From assembly GCA_031550085.1 (NCBI GenBank), contig JAVBOY010000014.1:1-64000 (forward strand): a stretch of DNA of 64,000 bases, written 5' to 3'. The position numbers were made by a program, and so were the translations under genes. Positions 40,414-49,857 of the stretch are shown in pieces. Below the pieces are notes generated by a model that was not told where the DNA came from, made no database searches, and worked only from the letters and a program-made list of their open reading frames with translations. How positions within the stretch are numbered: the first letter of the stretch is position 1; every line of letters starts with the position of its first letter. The stretch comes from UBA4417 sp031550085 (GTDB lineage Bacteria; Bacteroidota; Bacteroidia; Bacteroidales; UBA4417).

Positions 40414-42102
40414 TTATTTGGTAATAAACTGATCGGCATAATATTGCGGAGTCAGCTTTTCACCCGTTGCTTTTTCAATCATCACATTCCAGTTGTACCG
40501 GTTGCAAGGCTTGAAAATATTGCCGATCAAATAGTTACCCACTTCGGGGTTCCCGAAATAACTTAGACGCATGTTGTCTGTTTTCAGGATGTTGGCACAA
40601 ATGTAATGGTTCAACTGCGATGCCAGCAACTCGCCCAACAAATAGTTGTGGTAATAGCAAGGAACAGTGGCAATATGAATTTTCGAAGCCCAGTCCGGCA
40701 AGTTGCGGTCAGCGGGGCGTTTTACCATTTGGTATTTTTCAACCAAATCCCACCACAATTTATTCAAATCCTGATCGGGATTTTCGTACATGGCTTTTTC
40801 AAAACGATATACCACTTGTGCCCAACGGCTGAACACCAATTGCTGCAAACGGAAAACTTTGTAAGTCGGATCGTAAATTTTCGCTCTTTCGGTTGTGTCG
40901 ATCAATTTCATGTCCACCATCCAGTTGGGATTGGTCGCCATACGGCCGAAAAGCATGGCAATGGCTTCGGTGGTGAAAATATGCGCCGGATCGCGCAAAG
41001 CATACGGAAGCTCGCGGTCGTTGTTTTTGTCGTATGAAGCATGCCCGAATTCGTGCAGTTGCGTGTCCATCCAATTGGCATTGGGAACAATGTTGCAGAG
41101 CACGCGTACATCGCCTTTTTTATCAATATTGGTCGAATAAGCATGTTGGTTTTTACCCGGTTTTTCGTATAAATCCGAATGAGCAACCAGGTCTTTGATA
41201 TCCAATCCGATGCTTCCGTAATAATCCTCGGAAAGTTGTTTGATGTCAGCCGTTTTGTAATAATGATCCATGTCCACATCATAAATTCTCGGCGCTTCCT
41301 GGAAATAACGGTTTTGGTAGTGCCAAGGCATCAGGTCTTCCTTTTTAATTCCGTCGCGGACGGCCAGGCACGAATCCATTTCGTTTTTAAGCTGTGCAAA
41401 CGTGGGGCGGGTCATTTCGTCCAATTCATCGAACAACTTGCTGATTTCCGCCGGATCTTGCTCGTTCAGCTGGAGCGACATTTCATGAAAATTGTTATAC
41501 CCCAACTCTTTGGCAATCTGGTTGCGCAACTTTACCAGCTCGATCACATCGGCAGCCACCAACGAACCGATGGCTTTGTGCGCTTCCCAGGCCGCTTGCA
41601 ATTCCTTTGAATTTTTTGAAGTCGATAAAATTTCTTCGATTTGGTTGTCGGTCAGCTCTTTTCCGTTCACATGGGCACGGAAATTGGAATATTTTTGCTC
41701 GATGGCGGTTTCCATTTTGATTTTCTTTGCCAAAAGGGCCGTATCAACCTGATTTCCGGCAAAGGCATTGTACAAAACGTACAATTCACGGGCCAGCAAT
41801 TCATCCTTTACAGCGCCTGATTCCTTAATTTCCGTAAGTTCGGCAAAACGCGCCTTGTCCGTAAAAATTTTGGTATACGCCAAATTCAAATCTTCCGCTT
41901 TTTTGTAATCTTCTTCTTTCCCGCTGATCGAAGCATCCCAATAAGCGATGGCGGCTGCTTTCTGAGCCGGTTCCACATCGGCTTCGTACTTTTGAATAAA
42001 TGCTCTCAATTTCGCTTCCATTTGTTCGGTCTTTTGATTTTTGCAACTTGCAAACAACACCACACAGACCAGCATTGTTGCAACGATTTTTAAAGTTTTC
42101 AT
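40414..42102 (-). CDS. Gluzincin metallopeptidase lipoprotein (M2/M3-like)
   Basis: The 562-residue protein has a lipobox (VCVVLFASCKNQ), so it is membrane-anchored outside the cytoplasm. After an all-helical N-terminal half it has LHEFGHASYD (zinc motif His350-Glu351-His354) and a second Glu in FTTEAIAMLFGRM (Glu379), 25 residues on. This matches the M2 (ACE-like) and M3 fold. A dipeptidyl carboxypeptidase or oligopeptidase activity is inferred. M2 versus M3 cannot be separated by eye, although the TEA(I/V)AML context favours M2. A repeat island lies upstream and a terminator downstream. Confidence 0.8.
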   Translation of the reverse strand: MKTLKIVATMLVCVVLFASCKNQKTEQMEAKLRAFIQKYEADVEPAQKAAAIAYWDASISGKEEDYKKAEDLNLAYTKIFTDKARFAELTEIKESGAVKDELLARELYVLYNAFAGNQVDTALLAKKIKMETAIEQKYSNFRAHVNGKELTDNQIEEILSTSKNSKELQAAWEAHKAIGSLVAADVIELVKLRNQIAKELGYNNFHEMSLQLNEQDPAEISKLFDELDEMTRPTFAQLKNEMDSCLAVRDGIKKEDLMPWHYQNRYFQEAPRIYDVDMDHYYKTADIKQLSEDYYGSIGLDIKDLVAHSDLYEKPGKNQHAYSTNIDKKGDVRVLCNIVPNANWMDTQLHEFGHASYDKNNDRELPYALRDPAHIFTTEAIAMLFGRMATNPNWMVDMKLIDTTERAKIYDPTYKVFRLQQLVFSRWAQVVYRFEKAMYENPDQDLNKLWWDLVEKYQMVKRPADRNLPDWASKIHIATVPCYYHNYLLGELLASQLNHYICANILKTDNMRLSYFGNPEVGNYLIGNIFKPCNRYNWNVMIEKATGEKLTPQYYADQFITK

Positions 42103-42119
42103 ACGTGCTTTGTTTTTTT

Positions 42120-42600
42120 AGTTTTATTATTGGTGAAATGTGATTCGTGAAGGGTGATATGGGTTAAGGGTTAAGGGTTCAAGGTGAAGGGAATGGTTGT
42201 TGAATCGTTGAGTTGTTGAGCTGTTTATTTGTGAACGGTGAACAGTGAAGCGTGAAAATGTTGTTTTTTTGTTGTTCGTTGTTTGTTTACTCGTTCTGCC
42301 TTCTGCTTTTTCCTTTCTGTTAAATTTGGCTTTTATCGATTTGTATAATAAAATCTAATAATATTCTATTTTAATCGCATAGGGTGAAGCGTGAACAGTG
42401 AAGGGTGATATGGGTTAAGGGTTCAAGGTGAACGGTGCATGGTAAATGCCTGTTGAATTGTTGAACTGTTTAATTGTTTATTTTAAATGCCTTTGTCTTC
42501 TGTTTCCTCATTTCCGCATTAAAACTCGTTTACTAGTCTACTCGTCAACTTGTCTACTTATATCTAAACCCATTTTCAATTCTCAACTTTCAATTTTCCA
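42120..42600. repeat. Mosaic heptad-repeat island 6
   Basis: It starts 18 bp upstream of the peptidase ATG. It carries GTGAAAT/GTGAAGG heptads, TTGAATCG/TTGAGTTG/TTGAGCTG octamers, GTGAACG/GTGAACA heptads, CTTTCTG tracts, the core at 42346-42385 and a second GTGAAGC/GTGAACA/GTGAAGG round. TCGTCAAC/TAGTCTAC tracts follow, then TTTTCAA/TTCTCAA/CTTTCAA heptads that end at the cysS stop codon. Confidence 0.87.
42346..42385 (+). repeat. 40-bp conserved island core, copy 5
   Basis: Begins TAATAAAATCTAATAATAT and ends TTTTAATCGCATAGGGT. Confidence 0.87.
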
Positions 42601-44073
42601 TTAAGAGCCCACCTCCCACGTGGCGCCGTCTTTGGTATCTTTGATCGAAATGCCCGATGCGGCCAACTTGTCGCGCAGCAAATCGCTGGTTGCCCAATCT
42701 TTATTGGTACGGGCATTGGCGCGGATTTCCATAATCAAAGCCATCAACTTTTCCACCAATTGATTATCTCCCGCTGAAGAAGTAGCCGGCAACAATCCCA
42801 GAATATCAAATAACACTCCGTGCATCATGTCTTTCAACCGTTGCAAATCGGCTTCCGTCAACGTTTCCTTATTTTCCTGAACCAAATTGATGGTCCGAAC
42901 GGCTTCAAACAAATTGGCAATGGCAATGGGCGAGTTTAAATCATCATCCAACGCCTCAAACACCGCTTTCTCTATTTCACCCACATTCACACTCGATGTT
43001 TCCGAGGATTTGAGCTTATCCAGCAGTTCAACAGCCTTTAACAGCCGCTGCAAACCCTTTTCAGCCGCCTGCAACGCTTCGTTGCTGAAATCCAAAGGCG
43101 AACGGTAATGCGCCTGCAACATAAAAAATCGGATGGTCATCGGATGGTAAGCCTTTTCCAGCAACGGATGATTACCGGTAAAAAATTGTTCCAGGGTAAT
43201 GGCATTCCCCAAGGATTTTCCCATCTTCTGGCCGCTCAGCGTAATCATGTTGTTATGCATCCAATATTTGGCGGGAATTTTGTGGTGGCAAACCGTACTT
43301 TGCGCAATTTCAGCTTCGTGATGCGGGAATAGCAAATCCATGCCGCCGCCGTGAATATCAAAAACTTCGCCCAAATACTTGCAGCTCATAGCCGAACATT
43401 CCATGTGCCAACCCGGAAATCCGGCGCCCCAAGGCGATTTCCAACGCATGATGTGTTCGGGCTGCGCATTTTTCCACAAAGCAAAATCCACATTCCGGCG
43501 CTTTTCATTCTGTCCGTCCAGCGTACGCGTGTTGTCGATCAAATCCTCCAGAATGCGGCCGCTCAAAATGCCGTATTTGTGCGATTGGCTGTATTTTTCC
43601 ACGTCAAAATACACCGAACCGTTGCTTTCGTAAGCAAATCCGGCATCCAGGATTTGTTGGATCATTTCGATCTGCTCCATGATGTGCCCCGAAGCATGCG
43701 GTTCGATGGACGGTTTGCTCACGTTAAGCTTGTCCATCATGGCATGGTAGCTGTTGGTGTAATGTTGCACCACTTCCATCGGCTCCAATTCTTCCAGGCG
43801 GGCTTTTTTTGCGATTTTATCTTCCCCTTCGTCAGCATCATTTTCCAGATGGCCCACATCGGTAATATTGCGTACATAGCGGACTTTGTACTCTAAAAAA
43901 AGCAAGTACCGGAACAGCAAATCGAATGTAATGGCCGAGCGAGCGTGCCCCAAATGCGGTTCGCCGTAAACGGTAGGACCGCACACATACATGCCCACAT
44001 GGGGCGGATGAAGCGGTTGAAAGGATTCTTTGGTTCGGGATAGTGTATTGTAGATAAATAAGTTATGCTGCAT
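42601..44073 (-). CDS. cysS: Cysteinyl-tRNA synthetase
   Basis: The 490-residue class I synthetase has the zinc/HIGH region MYVCGPTVYGEPHLGHARSA, the WHMECSAMS zinc ligands, HHEAEIAQS, and the KMSKS loop as KMGKSLGN. The DALR-like C-terminal helical domain is complete (ATSDLLRDKLAASGISIKDT). It charges tRNA-Cys. The Ser to Gly change in KMSKS is tolerated in many synthetases. The stop codon directly abuts TTTCCAT/TTTCAAT repeats. A TATCTTTG -7 box lies 24 bp upstream of the ATG. Confidence 0.95.
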   Translation of the reverse strand: MQHNLFIYNTLSRTKESFQPLHPPHVGMYVCGPTVYGEPHLGHARSAITFDLLFRYLLFLEYKVRYVRNITDVGHLENDADEGEDKIAKKARLEELEPMEVVQHYTNSYHAMMDKLNVSKPSIEPHASGHIMEQIEMIQQILDAGFAYESNGSVYFDVEKYSQSHKYGILSGRILEDLIDNTRTLDGQNEKRRNVDFALWKNAQPEHIMRWKSPWGAGFPGWHMECSAMSCKYLGEVFDIHGGGMDLLFPHHEAEIAQSTVCHHKIPAKYWMHNNMITLSGQKMGKSLGNAITLEQFFTGNHPLLEKAYHPMTIRFFMLQAHYRSPLDFSNEALQAAEKGLQRLLKAVELLDKLKSSETSSVNVGEIEKAVFEALDDDLNSPIAIANLFEAVRTINLVQENKETLTEADLQRLKDMMHGVLFDILGLLPATSSAGDNQLVEKLMALIMEIRANARTNKDWATSDLLRDKLAASGISIKDTKDGATWEVGS

Positions 44074-44096
44074 TTTGGTGAAGTAAAAAAGAGGAA

Positions 44097-44104
44097 CAAA
44101 GATA
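44097..44104 (-). promoter_or_regulatory. -7 box upstream of cysS
   Basis: TATCTTTG on the minus strand, 24 bp before the ATG; a TTTG lies about 25 bp further upstream (44130-44133). Confidence 0.5.
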
Positions 44105-44224
44105 TTGGTAAATTTTGGATTTTGTTATGCAAATCCGGTTATTTCGTGATGTGAATTATTTCGAGTGAAACCCATTTTGTCATTGGGAAATAGAGATCCG
44201 TCATTTTCCCTAAATGCTAATGTT

Positions 44225-44397
44225 AAAGTCCTAACGGACTACCGGAAGATTCTTGTTCGTTCTTTTATGGATATTGTTTTCCTACGGAAAATTTGATATA
44301 AGCATAAAAAATCGGATAAAGCCCGTAGGTCTTGCATATCGCCCAATGGAAACGGGTTAGAGGGTCAATTAAAAAAAACATAAGGCCGTAGGCCTTA
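44225..44397. repeat. Cluster of four REP-like palindromes
   Basis: Four short dyads with a common ACGG or GTAGG centre lie in 170 bp: AGTCC-TAAC-GGACT (44227-44240), TTTTCC-TAC-GGAAAA (44277-44291), the imperfect AAGCCCGTAGGTCTT (44319-44333) and the perfect TAAGGCC-GTA-GGCCTTA (44381-44397). The last two are each followed by a similar string (GCATATCGC and ACACATCGT). They lie in the gap between cysS and lipB (44074-44508). No REP-associated tyrosine transposase gene is in the window. Confidence 0.75.
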
Positions 44398-44445
44398 CAC
44401 ATCGTTTTTATTCTCCATGTCTGGCGAAATGCACCGTCTTGTCTC

Positions 44446-44478
44446 TTGATACCAGTTCGCACAGTTTTTGTACTTTTG
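44446..44478 (+). promoter_or_regulatory. Putative promoter of the lipB operon
   Basis: A TTG (44446-44448) and a TACTTTTG -7 box (44471-44478) are separated by 22 bp, within the range described for Bacteroidetes promoters. The lipB start is 31 bp downstream. Confidence 0.55.
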
Positions 44479-44508
44479 TCCGGTTTCAAACACTAATCAG
44501 ATTTTCTC

Positions 44509-45246
44509 TTGAAAACCGTAGAATTCAACGATTTAGGGCAAATTGCTTATGCACAGGCCTGGGATTTACAGGAAGACTTATTCAATCGGATTGTCAATCA
44601 AAAGCATGAAAACGAGAAGCTCCCGCAGGAACTTCAAAAGCATACCAGCAACTATTTGCTGTTTTGCGAACATCCGCATGTGTTCACATTGGGCAAAAGC
44701 GGTGATGAAAACAATTTGCTGGTTAACGGGTTGCAATTGCAGGAAAAGAAAATCGAATATTTCCACGCCAATCGCGGCGGCGATATCACTTACCACGGCC
44801 CCGGGCAAATTGTGGGCTATCCGGTACTGAACCTGGATTGTTTTGTAAAAGGTGTCCGCGATTATATCGAAAAGCTGGAAGAAGCCATCATCCTCACGAT
44901 TGCCGAATTCGGCCTGAAAGGCGAACGCTTGCAGGGCGCTACCGGAGTCTGGCTGGATGTGGAAAGCAAACGCAACACCCGGAAAATATGCGCCATCGGC
45001 GTGCGCACTTCGCGCTGGGTATCGATGCACGGTTTTGCGTTCAATGTAAATACCGACCTTTCCTACTTTCAGTTGATCAACCCCTGCGGATTTGTAGATA
45101 AAACCGTAACTTCGCTTGAAAAAGAACTGGGCGCCCGGCAAGATATGGAGCAAGTGAAACGCATTTTGAAACAAAAACTGGCTGCCGTGTTTGAAATGAA
45201 CCTGATGGAAGCTCCGGTAACAACGGCCGGCCGGATGCATTCTTAA
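44509..45246 (+). CDS. lipB: Lipoyl(octanoyl) transferase
   Basis: The 245-residue protein starts at a TTG codon: an in-frame TAA at 44494-44496 and the absence of an ATG make this the only reasonable start (KTVEFNDLGQIAYAQAWDLQ). LipB motifs are present: RGGDITYHGPGQIVGYPVLN, the lysine in KICAIGVRTSRWVSMHGFAF and the catalytic cysteine in LINPCGFVDKTVTSL. It transfers octanoyl from ACP to lipoyl domains. It probably heads a run with the P-loop kinase (20 bp) and radical SAM gene (30 bp). Confidence 0.92.
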   Translation: MKTVEFNDLGQIAYAQAWDLQEDLFNRIVNQKHENEKLPQELQKHTSNYLLFCEHPHVFTLGKSGDENNLLVNGLQLQEKKIEYFHANRGGDITYHGPGQIVGYPVLNLDCFVKGVRDYIEKLEEAIILTIAEFGLKGERLQGATGVWLDVESKRNTRKICAIGVRTSRWVSMHGFAFNVNTDLSYFQLINPCGFVDKTVTSLEKELGARQDMEQVKRILKQKLAAVFEMNLMEAPVTTAGRMHS

Positions 45247-45266
45247 CCCGATAAAAAAATAAAAAT

Positions 45267-45842
45267 ATGCTTATCATCGGAATAACCGGAACCATTGGCG
45301 CAGGCAAAGGCACGATTGTGGATTTTTTGGTGCAAAAAAAAGGGTTTATCCATTTCCCGGTCCGGGCGTTTTTGATCGAAGAAATCAAAAAACGCAACCT
45401 GGAAGTGAACCGCGATAGTATGGTGGAGGTGGCAAACGATTTGCGCGAAAAATATTCCCCTTCGTATATTGTAGACCAATTGTACGAGCGGGCGTCGAAT
45501 TCAAACGCCAACTGTGTGATCGAAAGCATCCGGACGGTGGGCGAAGTGGAATCGCTTCGCAGCAAAGGCGCATTTTGCCTTTTCTCGGTCGACGCGTTGC
45601 CGGATTTACGTTACGAGCGAATTGTGAAGCGGGCTTCGGAAACCGACCATATTTCGTTTGAAACCTTTTTGGCCAACGAACAGCGCGAAATGAACTCGGA
45701 CAAACCGAACGAACAGAATTTGAAGAAATGTATCGAAATGGCTGACTTCCGGTTTTCGAACAACGGAACGATCCAAGATTTGGAGCAGGCAGTGGAAGCC
45801 GTCTTAAAAGAGGTTAATGCAAAAAAACAAGCGGGCTGCTGA
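45267..45842 (+). CDS. P-loop NMP-kinase-like protein (UPF0200/dephospho-CoA kinase-like)
   Basis: The 191-residue protein has a Walker A of the kinase type (IIGITGTIGAGKGTIVDFL), CVIESIRTVGEVESLRSKG and a lid-like segment (RYERIVKRASETDHISFETF). The FSNNGTIQDLEQAVEAVL end resembles the AK6/UPF0200 group better known from archaea. The substrate is probably a nucleotide or dephospho-CoA-like molecule but is not assignable. It lies 20 bp after lipB on the same strand. Confidence 0.75.
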   Translation: MLIIGITGTIGAGKGTIVDFLVQKKGFIHFPVRAFLIEEIKKRNLEVNRDSMVEVANDLREKYSPSYIVDQLYERASNSNANCVIESIRTVGEVESLRSKGAFCLFSVDALPDLRYERIVKRASETDHISFETFLANEQREMNSDKPNEQNLKKCIEMADFRFSNNGTIQDLEQAVEAVLKEVNAKKQAGC

Positions 45843-45872
45843 TTGTTAATTTTTAGGTAATTATTTAGAACG

Positions 45873-46649
45873 ATGTCTATTCTTTTTGATCAAATAGCTT
45901 TTGGGCCTATACAAAGCCGGCGGTTCGGACTGTCGCTGGGCGTTAATTTACTGCCCTTAAATCAGAAATATTGCAATTATGACTGCATTTATTGCGAGTG
46001 CGGGCTGACCGAAAAAGCGGAACGGGAAAAGATTTCCCTTTTCACGCCGGAAGAAATCCGGAAAGCGTTGGAAAAACGCCTGAAAGAACTTCAGGAACAA
46101 GGAATCAGTCCCGACAGTATTACCTTTGCCGGAAACGGCGAACCTTCCATGCATCCTCGTTTTCCGGAAATTATCGACGATACCCTCCGCCTGCGTGACC
46201 GGTATTTCCCGAAAGCAAAAGTCACGGTGCTTTCCAACGCCACCATGCTTCAAAAAGATGTGGTAAAGCAAGCTTTACAAAAAGTGGATAACAACATCCT
46301 GAAACTGGATGCGGGCAGTAACGAAATGTATCAAAAAATCAACCGCCCGCTGGGAAAGGTGACGATTGACGAAATTGTGAGCCGCCTGATGGAATTCCAG
46401 GGAAATCTGACCGTCCAAACACTTTTTCTACGAGGCGAAGTCGACGGCGAAATCATCGACAATACCACCGATCCGGAAGTTTCAGTCTGGCTCGGACACC
46501 TGAACCGCATTCGCCCGCATACGGTGATGCTCTACCCGATTGAGCGCGAAACCCCGTTTTCAACCCTGCAAAAGATTTCGGAAACGGAACTTTCAAAAAT
46601 TGCTCAACAAGTTGAAAAGCTGGGAATTGAGGCCAAGGTATATTCCTAA
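45873..46649 (+). CDS. Radical SAM protein (COG0731-like)
   Basis: The 258-residue protein has the radical SAM cluster motif in CNYDCIYCECG (CxxxCxxC) after FGPIQSRRFGLSLGVNLLPL. It also has the GNGEPSMHP beta-strand motif and VLSNATML. The FGPI-x-SRR-x-GxSLGVN opening is typical of a small family annotated as wyosine-base or Fe-S oxidoreductase relatives. Substrate unknown. It is the last gene of the probable lipB run and is not obviously a lipoate enzyme. Confidence 0.82.
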   Translation: MSILFDQIAFGPIQSRRFGLSLGVNLLPLNQKYCNYDCIYCECGLTEKAEREKISLFTPEEIRKALEKRLKELQEQGISPDSITFAGNGEPSMHPRFPEIIDDTLRLRDRYFPKAKVTVLSNATMLQKDVVKQALQKVDNNILKLDAGSNEMYQKINRPLGKVTIDEIVSRLMEFQGNLTVQTLFLRGEVDGEIIDNTTDPEVSVWLGHLNRIRPHTVMLYPIERETPFSTLQKISETELSKIAQQVEKLGIEAKVYS

Positions 46650-46806
46650 GCTTACAAAAATCGGCCTTTCTGTTTTTTTTAGATAAAATAAGCGAAACAA
46701 GTTTTGCGTTACTTGTTAAACTTGCCTTGTTGATAAATTTCCGTAGGGATGAAATTTACAGGGCATTCTCACAGTAATTTTACATCCTAAATTTCAACCC
46801 GTTACG

Positions 46807-49806
46807 ATGGATTTAAAAAACCTCTTGAATCGTTGTGTGCTGTTTATTGTATTCCTTTCGGCGACAACTCTTTTTGCTCAAAAAACTGCGGTTTATTCCC
46901 CTCCCCAAAGCACGTTCAACAATGCGCTCGACCTGTTTGAAAAAACAAAATACGGGTCGGCGATCACGTTATTTGACGAGCTTGCAAAACAGGGAAATCA
47001 AACCCTGCATGCCGACGCCGAGTTTTATGCGGCGCTTTGCGCTTACGAACTGTTGCATCCGGATGCAACCCTGCGCCTGGAAAATTTCATCAGACGCTAT
47101 CCCCAGAACCTGCATGTAAACACGGCCTGGTTTAAGCTGGGAAACCGCTATTTTGAAGAAAAAAAATACCGGGACGCCATTTCGGAATACTCAAAAATCG
47201 CCACTTCGGGCTTAAGCTGGGCGGAAAAAGACGAGCTCTATTTCAAGCAAGGGTATTCGTTTATGAAGATCAATGAGAAAGAAAAAGCCGCCGAATATTT
47301 TTCGCAGATCAAAGACAAACCCAACAAATACCGGGTTCCGGCTACTTATTATTACGCGCACCTGGCTTTTGAAAAAGGCGAGTACGAAACCGCCATGCAG
47401 CATTTCGAGCAAATTTCGGACGATCCCACCTACCGCGATGAGATTGCCAACTATTTGGTACATATTTATTCGATGCAGGGGAATTACGACAAGTTGATCG
47501 CAACGGCCGAACCGATCATTCAATACGGCGGCGATGACAAGAAAAATGCCGAAATCATCCGTCTGGCGGCAGGAGCTTATTACCAGAAAGAAGATTATGC
47601 AAAAGCGGCTACTTATTTTGAAAAATATGCAAAGGCCAAACCGGGCAAGCTATCGCGCGAAGACTCCTACGAAATGGCGTTTTCCTTGTACAAAACCGGA
47701 AATTACAAGCAGGCCATCACCTATTTCCAGAATGTAGTTGACAAACAGGATACGCTTTCGCAAAATGCTTATTACCATTTGGGCGACTGCTACCTGAAAA
47801 CCGGCGAAAAGCGCTATGCTTACAATGCATTCAATTCGGCACAAAAAATCAAAGCCGACGAATTTCTTACGGAAGACGCCCTGTTCAATTATGCCAAACT
47901 GGCAGTAGAGCTCTCATACAACCCTTACAACGAAGCGGTTACGGCGCTTCAAAAATATTTACAGGAATATCCCAAATCGAGCCGGCGCGACGAAGCCCTG
48001 GGGTATTTGTCCGATTTGTATTTGGTTACCAATAACTACAAATCGGCTCAGGAATCGCTGGATAAAATCATCAAACGCAGCACCCGTTTTGAATTGGCAT
48101 ATCAAAAAGTATCGTACTACCGGGGAATTGAGTTGTTCAACGAAAGTAATTTCACGGAAGCGCTTGCTTTTTTTAACAAAGCCAAAGACAGCGATTTCGA
48201 TCCGAAAATTTCGGCGGCAGCCATTTATTGGGCGGGCGAAAGCCAATACCGTTTGGGAAAATGGAATGAGGCCCGCATGGAATACTCGCACTTCCTGCAA
48301 AAGCCACAAAGCATTTCGTTGCCGTTTTCCAATATGGCCAACTACAACCTGGCTTACGCAAACTTTAAAATGAACCGTTGGGGTGAAGCGGCAAGCAGCT
48401 TCCAAAAGTATTTGTCGGATAAACCGGTCGACAATAAGATTGCTGCCGATGCAGCTTTGCGGTATGCAGACTGCCAGTTTATGCAAAAAAACTTCAATGG
48501 AGCCATCGATGGATATAAAAAAGCCATTTCCCGTTCCAGTACCGACGCCGACTATGCAACCTACCAAATGGCACTGTCTTACGGCGCTAACAGCGACTTG
48601 CAAAACAAAATCTCTTGTTTGAAAAAGTTACTGTCCGACTATCCCAAATCGGCTTTTGTCGATGATGCGCTTTACGAATTGGGAACCACTTATACCTTGA
48701 CAAACAACAATGCCGAAGCCCGGAATGCCTTTAATCGCGTAGTGAAAGAACACCCGCAAAGCACGTATGCCCGCAAATCGCTTTTGAAGGTGGGCTTGCT
48801 GGATTACAACCAGGATAAAAACATGGATGCCCTGACCGAGCTGAAAAAAGTGGTCAAAGAATATCCGGGGACTTCCGAAGCCGGAGAAGCCTTAAGCACC
48901 ATCCGCGCCATTTATGTGGATATGAACCAAACCGACGATTATGTGGAATATGCAAAAAACATTCCCCAAGCCGATATGTCGCGGAACGAGCAGGACCAGC
49001 TTACGTTTGCGGCCGCAGAGAACCTGTATATGAACGGCGATTGCGAAAAGGCTGTTGTGACGTTGGCCAAGTATATCCAACGTTTTCCCGACGGAAACTT
49101 TATCAGCAAAGCGTATTTTTACAAAGCCGAATGCGATTACCGTGCTCAAAAAACGGAGGAAGCCCTGGTGGGCTACAATTTTGTACTGAAAAACCAACGC
49201 ATTGCCTACACGCCAACGGCAGCCCTGCGTGCGGCACGGATCAATTATTTAAAGCAAGACTACGAAGCAGCTTTGGATAACTACATCCAATTGGAGGAAG
49301 TGGCCGACCAAACCAGCCTCACCACCGACGCTTTAAGCGGACAAATGTTATGCAACTTTGCCTTGCAAAAATACGGCCTGGCCATTCAGTCGGCGCAAAA
49401 ACTTTTGGAACTTCCCAAATTGCCGGATAATTGGGTTACCGACGCGCATTTCACCATCGCGCGGTCGGCGTATGCTCTGAAGAACTACGATCTGGCAAGC
49501 AAGGAATTTGAAATTGTGCTGAAAAAATCGCAAAACGAAGCCGGGGCGGAATCCAAATACATGCTGGCGCAAATGCAATACGACAACAACAATCTGGATG
49601 CCGCCGAAAAAATGTGCTTCGAGCTTTCGGAAAAGTTTTCTTCCTATGATTACTGGGTCGCCAAAGGTTTTATTTTGCTGGCCGATGTGTATGTCAAAAA
49701 AGGAAACACCTTCCAGGCGAAACAAACGTTGCAAAGTATTATCGACAATTACGAAGGGCAGGATTTGGTCACCATTGCCCGTGAAAAGCTAAACGCCATT
49801 CCTTAA
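46807..49806 (+). CDS. Large periplasmic TPR-repeat protein
   Basis: The 999-residue protein has a signal peptide (LFIVFLSATTLFAQ) followed by TPR-like helical pairs across nearly the full length. Examples are ADAEFYAALCAYELLHPDAT, AEYFSQIKD, AAGAYYQKEDYAKAATYFEK, AFSLYKTGNYKQAITYFQNV, ALYELGTTYTLTNNNAEARN and LADVYVKKGNTFQAKQTLQS. Several blocks resemble YfiO/BamD-type TPRs (YPKSSRRDEALGYL, YPKSAFVDDALYELG). A protein-interaction scaffold at the envelope is inferred. It is followed after 51 bp by a barrel gene and likely works with it. Confidence 0.85.
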   Translation: MDLKNLLNRCVLFIVFLSATTLFAQKTAVYSPPQSTFNNALDLFEKTKYGSAITLFDELAKQGNQTLHADAEFYAALCAYELLHPDATLRLENFIRRYPQNLHVNTAWFKLGNRYFEEKKYRDAISEYSKIATSGLSWAEKDELYFKQGYSFMKINEKEKAAEYFSQIKDKPNKYRVPATYYYAHLAFEKGEYETAMQHFEQISDDPTYRDEIANYLVHIYSMQGNYDKLIATAEPIIQYGGDDKKNAEIIRLAAGAYYQKEDYAKAATYFEKYAKAKPGKLSREDSYEMAFSLYKTGNYKQAITYFQNVVDKQDTLSQNAYYHLGDCYLKTGEKRYAYNAFNSAQKIKADEFLTEDALFNYAKLAVELSYNPYNEAVTALQKYLQEYPKSSRRDEALGYLSDLYLVTNNYKSAQESLDKIIKRSTRFELAYQKVSYYRGIELFNESNFTEALAFFNKAKDSDFDPKISAAAIYWAGESQYRLGKWNEARMEYSHFLQKPQSISLPFSNMANYNLAYANFKMNRWGEAASSFQKYLSDKPVDNKIAADAALRYADCQFMQKNFNGAIDGYKKAISRSSTDADYATYQMALSYGANSDLQNKISCLKKLLSDYPKSAFVDDALYELGTTYTLTNNNAEARNAFNRVVKEHPQSTYARKSLLKVGLLDYNQDKNMDALTELKKVVKEYPGTSEAGEALSTIRAIYVDMNQTDDYVEYAKNIPQADMSRNEQDQLTFAAAENLYMNGDCEKAVVTLAKYIQRFPDGNFISKAYFYKAECDYRAQKTEEALVGYNFVLKNQRIAYTPTAALRAARINYLKQDYEAALDNYIQLEEVADQTSLTTDALSGQMLCNFALQKYGLAIQSAQKLLELPKLPDNWVTDAHFTIARSAYALKNYDLASKEFEIVLKKSQNEAGAESKYMLAQMQYDNNNLDAAEKMCFELSEKFSSYDYWVAKGFILLADVYVKKGNTFQAKQTLQSIIDNYEGQDLVTIAREKLNAIP

Positions 49807-49857
49807 AAGTTGACCGGCTAAAATCGTTCATTAATTATCGTAAAAAAGAATTACAGC

